From Brachypterus glaber (Eukaryota; Arthropoda; Insecta; Coleoptera; Kateretidae): a stretch of 64,000 nt of DNA. Below, one piece after another: positions 62,201 through 64,000 of the stretch. Location: positions 9,587,340-9,651,339 of the forward strand of contig OY294050.1 in NCBI GenBank assembly GCA_958510825.1, written 5' to 3'. A program made the position numbers and the translations under genes. A model generated the notes under the pieces. That model did no database searches. It saw only the letters and a list, made by a program, of their open reading frames with translations, and was not told the origin of the DNA. How positions within the stretch are numbered: position 1 is the stretch's first letter; the number at the start of each line of letters is the position of its first letter.

Positions 62201-63638
62201 TTTAATTTTAAACTTTGTATAAACGAAGATTACTATACTTTTACCTTGTTCTGACGACCTGCAGGATACATTTCTCATCAGGACATCCTGTGACATTTCT
62301 TTCCACCACATCTAGCACTTGAGTGTTGCATCTTAACTGAGCAAGAGATGCCAAAAGTTCTAGAGCAGCATGTCGCACTTTTCTTCGCCTATCTCTTAAA
62401 GCTATAGATGCAAATTGTACTGCCCTCTGTATTTCCACTTTTTGGCTCGGTAGAAGTCTGGCAGCGGTCATTAAAATCTAAAAAGAAAACAACGTTTTAT
62501 CAGGGGTTATTTTAAGCTGTTTTACGGGTGGAAAAACCCGGGTACCCGTTATTAAAATCGTCCGAAAAATCATTATTTTTTTATTTTCGGTTTAAGAATG
62601 TCAGGAAACGTCGAGAAAATGTGAAAAAAAATGTCTGTCTGTTTGTGTGTGTCGGTCTGTATGTAAACATTATAACTTTTGAACTGAATGTCCGATTTGA
62701 AAATTTCTTTCACCAAACGATTCAGGACCTTTTTGTTTTCGTCACGTTAAATTAAAAAAATTTCAAATGGACAAAAACTATAATTTTTAGCGATATTTCA
62801 CTTATTATTTATGGTAGAACAATATTTTTGGCATAAATGAAAATAATGTTTAATTCCCTACAAAAAATTATCATTTATATCGTAGGGTTATTAGTTTTCA
62901 AAGTATATTTTAATTAATTTTGATATATTTTTACATATTTAATTAGATGTAAAATTTTGACACTAAAACTTCAATCATAGGTAAAATTATTTTCAATTAA
63001 TTTTTATTTTAATACATTTCTGATAATGGTAAGAAAAACTATCCGATACAAAGAAAAACAAAAGAACATGGTCCAAAAATACAGTAAAAATGAAGTCATA
63101 TTAATATCTTATTTTATAAATATTCTCATTTTTCCAACCGTCTATAAACTTTTGTTAAGGTTATTTTAAGGGGCATGCCCGGGAATTTTAAAAATATTTC
63201 TCCCTTCATAACCTTGACTGACCTGTAAAGCTCCTTCTCTGGTTCTATGTCCATAACCTCTTTCAATCACTTCAATTTGAAATTGTTTTGCATTACATTT
63301 CTTCATGACGATAATTGCCATTCTGGTACCATGTGGTGAACCCATCTTGCAAAAGCTAGGAGCCAGTCGACCCATGCAATGGTTTAAAACTTCTGGGCGC
63401 AGATCTTGCACCATAATTTCGATTGCCTCCTGTAAAATATAACAGATTGCACGTTATGTGGGTCCTATGTGGTTCCCAGAAGGGTATTTCAAAGTAAATA
63501 TAAATATAAATATAACACAGAATTTAAATCTAAACTCTTAGGCGATTTTTTTTGTTTATGATTGCGTATATGAAAATCAAATAAAAAACATACCTGCCTT
63601 AAAAGGTAGGTAGGGTTGATTCTACTCAACAGTCGCAT
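29429..63638 (-). CDS. TOGARAM1: TOGARAM1/crescerin-like TOG-array microtubule regulator (whole gene span, 14-15 exons)
   Basis: Family role (known): TOGARAM1/CHE-12 proteins bind tubulin through TOG domains (HEAT-repeat arrays) and control length and stability of ciliary axonemes. Seen: fourteen exons with GT-AG borders and matching phases, plus a candidate 45-nt first exon, join into 2,736 nt in one frame. Residues ~8-180 match the second half of TOG2 (DRRRKVRHAALELLASLAQL, then RLSRKQLPN..GIIRY). Residues ~190-680 are a low-complexity linker. Residues ~681-911 form a full TOG that opens PFSKP..AL and contains CEWE, KNLRSQVAR, NKFIRADA and NAVVRAAS in successive HEAT loops. The order and the PFSKP and LRS motifs fit TOGARAM1 better than CLASP or XMAP215. 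Oddities: it stops after this TOG, so TOG4 is absent, and TOG1 is not in the window. Inferred: expressed in ciliated cells (sensory neurons, sperm). The family call is firm; the 5' end is not. Confidence 0.85.
29838..30279. repeat. Fold-back element in the last intron
   Basis: AAAGAAATCTTGCACTGCTC on the left pairs with GAGCAGTGCAAAATTTCTTT on the right. Pairing continues inward through the ATTTTGGTAGGGATTTT side and the CAAAACATTTCTGTATT / AATACAGAAATGTTTTG pair near 30.0 and 30.16 kb. It fills most of the intron between exons 13 and 14. Confidence 0.8.
30401..30657 (-). CDS. TOGARAM1: TOGARAM1-like exon 13 (C-terminal TOG, HEAT C-E)
   Basis: 257 nt; acceptor AAATTCCAG, donor GTAATG; phase 0 in, phase 2 out. 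It encodes EFEEVATPLLQRTADTNKFI, RADANAALDVMAENLPLNRV, then GSNHQNAVVRAASARILNNI and VEKMGPEKVFQMNKETRD. NxFIRxD and HxxxAVR are conserved TOG loop motifs in this family. Confidence 0.93.
30937..30965. repeat. (ATTT)n microsatellite
   Basis: About seven ATTT units in the intron between exons 12 and 13. Confidence 0.85.
31429..31604 (-). CDS. TOGARAM1: TOGARAM1-like exon 12 (C-terminal TOG, HEAT B-C)
   Basis: 176 nt; acceptor GTTTTTAG, donor GTAAGT; phase 1 in, phase 0 out. It encodes GIQALVRLIKYHPDLIESNL, KHIKNLRSQVARIACNAAAG and LFTNCKKGLDM. The vertebrate TOG3 has the same framework (H....L...LH, EVKNLRSGVSR, DLFTYLKKSMD), so orthology is clear here. Confidence 0.93.
31965..32119 (-). CDS. 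TOGARAM1: TOGARAM1-like exon 11 (start of C-terminal TOG)
   Basis: 155 nt; acceptor TCTGGAGCAG, donor GTAAGT; phase 2 in, phase 1 out. A basic lead-in (NRKSTRTPRTPM) is followed by DKPFSKPREALANSMAQMES and CEWEVTVK. PFSKP..AL followed by a (D/E)WE loop is the entry to TOG3 in TOGARAM1; the Trp is the usual tubulin-contacting residue of the first TOG loop. Confidence 0.9.
32376..32480. repeat. Dispersed repeat, direct copy of 42703-42795
   Basis: ATTGCTATAGGTAAAGAAAA, ATTTCACAG, GAAAACATGATAAATAATGG and AAAGCTAGT occur in both in the same order. It lies ~50 bp downstream of the exon 10 donor. Confidence 0.8.
32534..32753 (-). CDS. TOGARAM1: TOGARAM1-like exon 10 (linker)
   Basis: 220 nt; acceptor TTTTTTAG, donor GTAAGT; phase 1 in, phase 2 out. 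It encodes ARKSINSAPPLNDDPIPFDE followed by Pro/Thr-rich sequence ending THRLSKRFS. Proline content is high and no fold is predicted by eye. Confidence 0.82.
32930..33170 (-). CDS. TOGARAM1: TOGARAM1-like exon 9 (linker)
   Basis: 241 nt; acceptor TTTTTTGCAG, donor GTGAGT; phase 0 in, phase 1 out. It encodes RSSSVSSQGSSGEMDQKEHV, an acidic stretch (EQIESKLEEDLRI) and LDLTERSSSRLDLRKKSKSV. The RLDLRKKSKS segment resembles the basic LRSLRNSAAKKRAKL-type segment of vertebrate linkers in position and charge only. Confidence 0.82.
33232..33621. repeat. Fold-back element just upstream of exon 9
   Basis: ACTTGCCAAAGCAAACCATG pairs with the rightmost ATGGTTTTAC / TTGGTTTGTGTTGGCAAGT side, and GAGGTGCTTGGTTTCG with CGAGCACCTC. 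About 390 bp, starting ~60 bp from the exon 9 acceptor. The minus-strand open frames across it are not genes. Confidence 0.78.
33950..34001. repeat. Palindrome cluster
   Basis: ACACTACATGTAGTG and GTATACTGTATACAGTATAC, two adjacent self-complementary blocks. Confidence 0.75.
34079..34421. mobile_element. TTAA-flanked TIR element (piggyBac-type site) with a nested insertion
   Basis: TTAA at 34079-34082 and 34418-34421 with ends CCCTTTCGAG.. and ..CTCGAAAGGG. A second element, 34109-34291 (CCGGGTGCCAC..GAAACACCCTG), sits inside. TTAA target duplication is the piggyBac-superfamily rule. No transposase. Confidence 0.75.
34697..35421. mobile_element. CAGGGTG-family element, copy 1 (complete)
   Basis: Starts CAGGGTTATTCAGAAACAAG and ends with the complement (..TTCTGAATAACCCTG), with TATA on both sides. 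It contains GGTTGGTCTGGAAATGAGTC, GGGAGCTACGG, CTAGTATTAATAAGGG and the inverted GGGCTCATTTCCGGACCAAC. No frame longer than ~60 codons. It lies in the intron between exons 8 and 9. Confidence 0.85.
35528..35790. repeat. Dispersed repeat with CAGACAGACCGACAGACA motif, copy 2
   Basis: Direct copy of 25316-25640; ends about 50 bp downstream of the exon 8 donor. Minus-strand open frames here (LSVGLSVGLWV) translate the GACAGACC run. Confidence 0.8.
35842..36112 (-). CDS. TOGARAM1: TOGARAM1-like exon 8 (linker)
   Basis: 271 nt; acceptor TTTTTCAG, donor GTGAGT; phase 2 in, phase 0 out. It encodes RTIISSLRESPMECRVTPQP, then GSESSGYFTPPPESQ and DSSIQ at the end. Ser/Pro-rich with several S/T-P sites (LVSPRS, YFTPPP), possible kinase targets (inference). 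Confidence 0.82.
36113..37611. other. Intron sequence, no gene recognised
   Basis: Start of the 12.8-kb intron. A CAGACAAACGGACAGACAGA stretch is at about 36497. The minus-strand frame at 36669-36917 has no domain signature. Confidence 0.5.
37612..38542. mobile_element. TTAA-flanked TIR element (piggyBac-type MITE)
   Basis: TTAA (37612-37615 and 38539-38542) bounds ends TCCTCCGTTAACTAGGTA and TACCTGGTTAACGGAGGG. Subterminal GACAAACCCCAATG and its counterpart TTGGGGTTTGATAAACCCC also pair. No transposase frame. Confidence 0.82.
38543..39376. other. Intron sequence, no gene recognised
   Basis: AT-rich with a poly-A run near 39.06 kb. Confidence 0.5.
39377..39511. repeat. Inverted repeat around GATAACGCTAG.TCAACTGTGG
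   Basis: The left arm GATAACGCTAGGTCAACTGT..CATAGTACAGTT pairs with AACTGTACTATG..ACAGTTGATCTAGCGTTATC. Clean palindromic MITE, AT-rich loop. Confidence 0.85.
39512..40360. other. Intron sequence; reverse copy of an old repeat
   Basis: CAGTCCAAAAGTCAACCACC..TTGAAATACCTAAATAAGAC matches the reverse complement of about 3170-3265. No coding region seen. Confidence 0.5.
40361..40579 (-). CDS. Unrecognised candidate first exon / small ORF inside the big intron
   Basis: ATG to stop is 72 codons: MCTKNTGNPWGLRETKLEKL, then SARFNLETWKCCPCIFKSGK and PVLAITVPPELVEKE. Composition is balanced (Trp, Cys, Pro present), unlike the Lys/Phe/Asn-rich chance frames around it. The end overlaps a consensus donor (AAAGA|GTAAGT), and a TATAAATATAAAT run lies just upstream of the ATG. 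A possible next exon begins after TTTTTAG near 40.2 kb but is too short to judge. I do not recognise the family. Alternatives: a nested small gene, a remnant of one, or chance. Confidence 0.35.
   Translation of the reverse strand: MCTKNTGNPWGLRETKLEKLKLSSARFNLETWKCCPCIFKSGKVRDVSPTILNKKTTPVLAITVPPELVEKE
40649..41546. mobile_element. TIR element with GGCTGCGTTCAAT ends (898 bp)
   Basis: Left GGCTGCGTTCAAT..GAAAACAGCAAAACT pairs with right AGTTTTGCTGTTTCCATTGATCGCAGCC. ATT flanks both sides (possible 3-bp duplication). The interior holds AAACGACGTTCCGT-type sequence, a 13-codon ATG frame ending at a GTAAGT (40953-40994, MERTESIIGLTKK), and the TTC array below. No transposase. The superfamily is uncertain. 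Confidence 0.75.
41127..41250. repeat. (TTC)n microsatellite
   Basis: About 120 bp, nearly pure TTC in its right two thirds. The poly-Lys frame on the minus strand is an artefact of it. Confidence 0.95.
41547..43116. other. Intron sequence, no gene; repeat copy at 42703-42795
   Basis: Direct counterpart of 32376-32480 at 42703-42795. Otherwise AT-rich with a 42.2-kb short inverted pair (GTAGAGAAGACATTTTTTTA / GTCTTCTCTGC). Confidence 0.5.
43117..43228. repeat. Dispersed repeat, direct copy of 19169-19280
   Basis: Near-identical ~110-bp copy; see 19169-19280. Confidence 0.85.
43620..44514. mobile_element. TIR element, TTAGAGGAAA..CGCCTAATTTCGGAT ends (895 bp)
   Basis: Left TTAGAGGAAATGCGCCTAAT..TTTCGGAT pairs with right ATCCGAAATTAGGCGACTTT..CCTCTAA. 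If TA is the duplicated target, the ends are GAGGAAA..TTTCCTC, as in Tc1/mariner-like MITEs. TTTCGGAT or its complement recurs through the interior. No transposase. A truncated relative is at 17377-17500. Confidence 0.82.
44952..45464. mobile_element. CAGGGTG-family element, copy 2
   Basis: Starts CAGAGTGATCAATAACTGGC and ends ..TTACTGATCACCCTG; the inner GGTTGGTCCGG pairs with CCGGACCAACC. It is bounded by a ~45-bp direct repeat (ATTAACACATTTTTAAATAA.. at 44915 and 45471). Confidence 0.82.
45552..46233. mobile_element. CAGGGTG-family element, copy 3, inside a longer inverted repeat
   Basis: CAGGGTGTATTTGAAATAGG at 45612 and its complement ending 46173 are typical family ends. Pairing continues outward for another ~60 bp on each side (CTATATGATAAACTAGACTT and AAGTCTAGTTTATCATATAG; TACTAGCAATATGGTTT type). 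So the palindrome is longer than the usual element. Confidence 0.85.
46234..47185. other. Intron sequence; local GC-rich block and GTCTGTC run
   Basis: A GC-rich stretch at about 46435-46520 (GACGCGTCGACGCATTG, GCGTCGCGCTGCCGCCGCGT) stands out. TGTCTGTCTATCCGTCTGTC at 46768 belongs to the GACAGACC repeat type. No gene. Confidence 0.5.
47186..47824. mobile_element. Fold-back element F, complete (arms ~280 bp)
   Basis: TAAATTGCAATAAATTTACA..GATATTTTAAAGGGTAGTAG on the left pairs with CTACTACCCTTTAAAATATC..AATGTACACTGG-type sequence on the right. Inner arms share GCAAACTTGTAGCTCTTGAA / TTCAAGAGCTACAAGC and GGGCGCAACTCGACTTTC. One related single arm is at 54131-54580. Confidence 0.85.
48162..48404 (+). 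other. Lys-rich open frame, not recognised
   Basis: Plus-strand frame of 80 codons with direct internal similarity (LTPLTILTIKKRPRKKRSSS vs LKKGLPSLIILTKSPKQKSK). It arises from a DNA repeat (TTTTGACGAT.AAG..CCAA). Most likely non-coding. Confidence 0.3.
48446..48690. mobile_element. Inverted-repeat MITE with CTTGAA.NAAGAACAC subrepeats
   Basis: TAAGGCTAGAATTTCTTTGA..CAAAGTCAATGTCCTTGAAT pairs with ATTCAAAGACATTCACTTTG..AAAATGCTAGCCTTA, and outer AATTCCTTGAACCAAG pairs with TTGACTCAAGAAATCCTT. Four GAA(C/T)(C/G)AAG-type units recur inside. Confidence 0.78.
48932..49058 (-). CDS. TOGARAM1: TOGARAM1-like exon 7 (linker)
   Basis: 127 nt; acceptor TTTATTTCTAG, donor GTAAGT; phase 1 in, phase 2 out. 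It encodes GSSTRSGNWQRDFRSGIPIP then NPEKLRIRTNVNHHTGPLIA. The Penelope-like insertion begins only 24 bp upstream of the acceptor in transcript sense, so the branch point probably lies at its edge or inside it. The donor side opens a 12.8-kb intron. Confidence 0.78.
49083..50525 (+). mobile_element. Penelope-like retroelement tail flanked by ~530-bp inverted copies of its 3' region
   Basis: The arms 49083-49615 and ~49999-50525 are near-perfect inverted complements (TAAACCATAGAAAAAATTGT / ACAATTTTTTCTATGGTTTA; ACATTACAGCGACAATTGTT / AACAATTGTCGCTGTAATGT). Between them a plus-strand frame (about 49620-49942, stop TAA) reads ICIRTNEHFRLLRANNIDLA, YKSNFANHVLCNNHDYENEV, RNDRVTDLLEQFAILYNKKF and VNEQIDFLNIYVYNNVLN. 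The order R..EH......K.S.FA.H.L...H..., V..LH..., LLE.FEI and LN.Q.DF matches the C-terminal GIY-YIG part of Penelope-like elements. RT is missing. Terminal inverted duplication of tails is known in that group. The right arm acts as the 3'UTR. Confidence 0.8.
50526..51614. other. Intron between exons 6 and 7, no gene
   Basis: AT-rich; one TTATGGCGAAGGCGC motif at 50842-50856. Confidence 0.5.
51615..51764 (-). CDS. TOGARAM1: TOGARAM1-like exon 6 (linker)
   Basis: 150 nt; acceptor TTTTTTAAAG, donor GTACAG; phase 1 in and out, so skipping it would keep frame. It encodes a Ser/His/Tyr-rich segment from GSAPHHSNFSSQTSKYDGFR to SLSSRSSTTST. No known domain. Confidence 0.75.
51894..52344. mobile_element. 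Nested palindromic MITE (CCACGGCCGTGATTAATAGG)
   Basis: TCACGGGTCTGTAAAAATAA near 51930 is inverted near 52320 and repeated directly at about 52100, where a second TATCCACGGCCGTGATTAAT copy begins. ATTAATAGGCCTATTAAT is itself a palindrome at each end. The middle carries AATAGCTATTAATCATTCGG / CCGAATGATTAATAGCTATT arms. A copy inserted into another copy explains the layout best. It lies in the intron between exons 5 and 6. Confidence 0.8.
52345..52460. repeat. Dispersed repeat, copy of 61215-61330
   Basis: TTTATTATTGACC, GCAATGTTTATT / ACATTGTTTATTGAC, GTCAATAAT.AAA, GACAAC.ACTAA and TTTGT.AAACT.ACAGCT occur in the same order in both. Confidence 0.65.
52683..52847 (-). CDS. TOGARAM1: TOGARAM1-like exon 5 (linker)
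   Basis: 165 nt; acceptor TTTTGCCATAG, donor GTATGT; phase 1 in and out. It encodes GVSGILRPVYIVQPDANGNI then a basic stretch with RGYRKYDRGRSFSPPKPHRR. The Arg/Pro-rich composition is typical of microtubule-binding linkers (inference). Confidence 0.78.
53207..53252. repeat. Hairpin with GCGCCTTC..GGCGAAGGCGC ends
   Basis: GCGCCTTCACCAAAATTGTA and AATTATGGCGAAGGCGC pair with a short loop. Single arms occur at 34461 and 50842, and TTGGCGAAGGCG also in the SINE body. Confidence 0.7.
53906..53993 (-). CDS. TOGARAM1: TOGARAM1-like exon 4 (linker)
   Basis: 88 nt; acceptor TTTTGTTGCAG, donor GTAAGT; phase 0 in, phase 1 out. It encodes DDSVNSAGESQIWAVDSSLF then SKTGQNINK, unstructured linker. Identity rests on strand, splice sites and phase continuity, since linker sequence is poorly conserved in this family. 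Confidence 0.75.
54131..54580. repeat. Single arm of fold-back element F
   Basis: TAAATTGCAATAAATGTACA..GATGGTAACAAAACACTACT matches the left arm of 47186-47824, including AGCAAACTTGTAGCTCTTAA and GGGCGCAACTCGACTTTC. The second arm is replaced by the palindromes that follow. Confidence 0.8.
54594..54683. repeat. GC-rich 90-bp hairpin
   Basis: CTGCGCGGGTATAAATGGTG..AAACCGGACTTGAGCG pairs with CGCTCAAGTCCGGTTTGTGC..GATACCCGCGCAG; loop ~14 bp. GC content is far above the surroundings. Confidence 0.88.
54790..55008. repeat. Near-perfect ~215-bp palindrome
   Basis: AAATTTTAATGGTTTTTGTT..GGAATTTCAAACTAATTCCA is mirrored by TGGAATTAGTTTGAAATTCC..AACAAAAACCATTAAAATTT, with only a few mismatches. 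The loop is AT-rich (54.87-54.92 kb). Confidence 0.88.
55592..55739. mobile_element. TIR MITE (GTGACCCTG.ACAAAG ends)
   Basis: GTGACCCTGCACAAAGACAC on the left pairs with TTTCTTTGTACAGGGTCAC on the right; GGATTCTTATGTA / TACATAAGAATCC forms an inner stem. Its right half belongs to the tandem repeat described next. Confidence 0.78.
55671..55982. repeat. 156-bp tandem duplication, two units
   Basis: TTTTACATAAGAATCC.AAAA is at 55673 and again at 55829; each is followed by CAAACTGGG.TTCTTTGTAC, AGGGTCACATATACATATCA and GTGCATTTTATTTAAT. Differences are few. The unit takes in the right half of the MITE plus flanking DNA. Confidence 0.85.
58647..58772. repeat. 16-bp minisatellite (GGAGTAGAGATGTTAC)
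   Basis: About eight imperfect units of GGAGTAGAG.TGTTA(C/T). Non-coding, inside the intron between exons 3 and 4. Confidence 0.88.
60027..60707. mobile_element. CAGGGTG-family element, copy 4
   Basis: CAGGGTGATCAATAACTGAC at the left, complement ending ..GATCACCCTG at the right; inner AAGGTTG / CAACCTT stems. Closely related to copy 2 (same GATCA ends, GGCATG.CA.T). Ends 33 bp from exon 3. Confidence 0.85.
60740..60956 (-). CDS. TOGARAM1: TOGARAM1-like exon 3 (end of TOG2, start of linker)
   Basis: 217 nt; acceptor ATGTCGCAG, donor GTAAAT; enters in phase 2 and leaves in phase 0. The split codon gives R, then LSRKQLPNIEQNGIIRYTSP, the conserved tail of TOG2 (RLARK.LP....G.VEYA in vertebrates). 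After it come a Ser-rich stretch (HSSDSSSSSTPS) and DKMVTDLVIQSNVQ. A CAGGGTG-ended repeat stops 33 bp after the donor. Confidence 0.88.
61215..61330. repeat. Dispersed repeat, copy of 52345-52460
   Basis: See 52345-52460. The minus-strand frame across it is not a gene. Confidence 0.6.
61500..62220. repeat. Diverged tandem array (CCATATTGGATCCGCCAT type) in intron 2
   Basis: Units of roughly 110-130 bp, each with an AA.ATGGCG / GCCGCCATATTGGATCCGCC block, an AAATTT..AAA stretch and a TC.AAAACC block. Same family as 331-600. The end lies ~25 bp from the exon 2 donor. Confidence 0.75.
62245..62477 (-). CDS. TOGARAM1: TOGARAM1-like exon 2 (TOG2, C-terminal helices)
   Basis: 77 codons plus 2 nt; acceptor CTTTTTAG, donor GTAAAAG, leaving phase 2. 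It encodes ILMTAARLLPSQKVEIQRAV, then ALRDRRRKVRHAALELLASL and a CILQVVRT end. The DRRRKVRHAALE helix is the most recognisable TOGARAM1 TOG2 signature (vertebrates have a close K/R-rich VRQAALEA form). A divergent tandem array of CCATATTGG-type repeats ends about 25 bp downstream of the donor. Confidence 0.9.
62478..63222. other. Intron between exons 1 and 2, no gene
   Basis: Contains a GTCTGTCTGTTTGTGTGTGT run (62634) of the GACAGAC repeat type; otherwise AT-rich. Confidence 0.5.
63223..63429 (-). CDS. TOGARAM1: TOGARAM1-like exon 1 (TOG2, middle helices)
   Basis: 69 codons, phase 0 in and out; acceptor TTTTACAG, donor GTCAGT. It encodes EAIEIMVQDLRPEVLNHCMG through RTREGALQ, two to three HEAT helices of TOG2. 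The sequence ..VLNHCMGRLAP.F... followed by VIERGYGHRTREGALQ has the spacing seen in the TOGARAM family. The frame has no stop and the charge pattern is helical. Confidence 0.85.
63594..63638 (-). CDS. TOGARAM1: Candidate 5' coding exon of the TOGARAM1-like gene (15 codons)
   Basis: It reads MRLLSRINPTYLLRQ from an ATG and ends at a GTATGT donor in phase 0, which fits the next exon (phase-0 acceptor). The peptide LLRQ followed by EAIEIM matches the HEAT pattern expected in the middle of TOG2. An in-frame TAG lies directly before the ATG. So either this is the start codon (poor context, T at -3) or the TAG is a splice acceptor (CCGTAG, poor pyrimidine tract) and TOG1 plus the start of TOG2 lie upstream of the window. 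The sequence alone does not decide. Confidence 0.5.
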
Positions 63639-64000
63639 CTACGGATGTGACCGATTTATTCCTGCATCAGCCTTGCTATCGTAGATATGCACAAGACTTG
63701 ATTTATTTTATGATGTTTCGTGAAAATATTACTTTAATAGTAAAGTTTTAAGTGAATCGTGAATATTTATGTTTTTTTTTTTATTTTGTGATGTTAAATT
63801 TTAACGTGGAACTGTTAAACATGAAAAGTCAATTTTTTTTATAAATTGGATACTGCGCAAACATCACTACAGAGTGAGACGGTTTTGCGTAGGCCGAAAA
63901 TTATATTAGATTGAGCTGGCAAACTATCATATGGAAAATGCCAATATTGGAATTGGAATTGGAATTGGATTTTACCCAAAAACACTTAAAAAACTTTACA
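63639..64000. other. Upstream of the candidate first exon: no further exon recognised
   Basis: If 63594-63638 is the first coding exon, this is 5'UTR and promoter; if not, intron. No TOG1 sequence found. A GGAATT repeat (GGAATTGGAATTGGAATTGG) is at about 63950. Confidence 0.4.

Overview
The window is AT-rich eukaryotic nuclear DNA, most likely from an insect. It has GT-AG introns, one gene spread over about 34 kb, and a dense load of small fold-back DNA transposons (MITEs), a tRNA-headed SINE, an R1-clade LINE tail, a second non-LTR tail and a Penelope-like tail. The mix recalls beetle genomes, but the species is not determined. No operon, CRISPR array, rRNA or functional tRNA was found.

The only gene I can reconstruct is on the minus strand, about 63.6 kb down to 29.4 kb. 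It is an orthologue of TOGARAM1 (crescerin / CHE-12 / FAM179B), a TOG-array regulator of ciliary axonemal microtubules. I could join fourteen exons through consistent splice phases, plus one short candidate 5' exon. They give one 2,736-nt reading frame ending in TAG (911 residues). It holds the second half of an N-terminal TOG domain (TOG2-like), a linker of about 490 residues rich in Ser, Pro, Arg and His, and one complete C-terminal TOG (TOG3-like). The protein stops after that domain, with no sign of the fourth TOG found in vertebrates. TOG1 and the start of TOG2 are not in the window.

Region by region: 1-29 kb is intergenic and made largely of repeats. These include fold-back and hairpin elements, one MITE family in three copies, three SINE copies, a hAT-like MITE with a clean 8-bp target duplication, a LINE tail inside an older repeat, and an R1-clade LINE lying between two (CTA)n arrays. 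From 29 to 36 kb come exons 8-14 (C-terminal TOG and part of the linker) with compact introns. From 36 to 49 kb is a 12.8-kb intron containing TTAA-flanked, TIR and CAGGGTG-type elements and one unexplained 219-nt open frame. From 49 to 54 kb are linker exons 4-7 with a Penelope-like tail that starts 24 bp from an exon. From 54 to 60.7 kb is a 6.7-kb intron of nested palindromes. From 60.7 to 64 kb are exons 1-3 and the candidate 5' exon.

No new protein system is evident. The most unusual material is the transposon architecture: one- and two-hairpin forms of one MITE, a terminally inverted Penelope-like insertion at a splice acceptor, CAGGGTG elements with unexpected long flanking repeats, and a LINE in a trinucleotide array.
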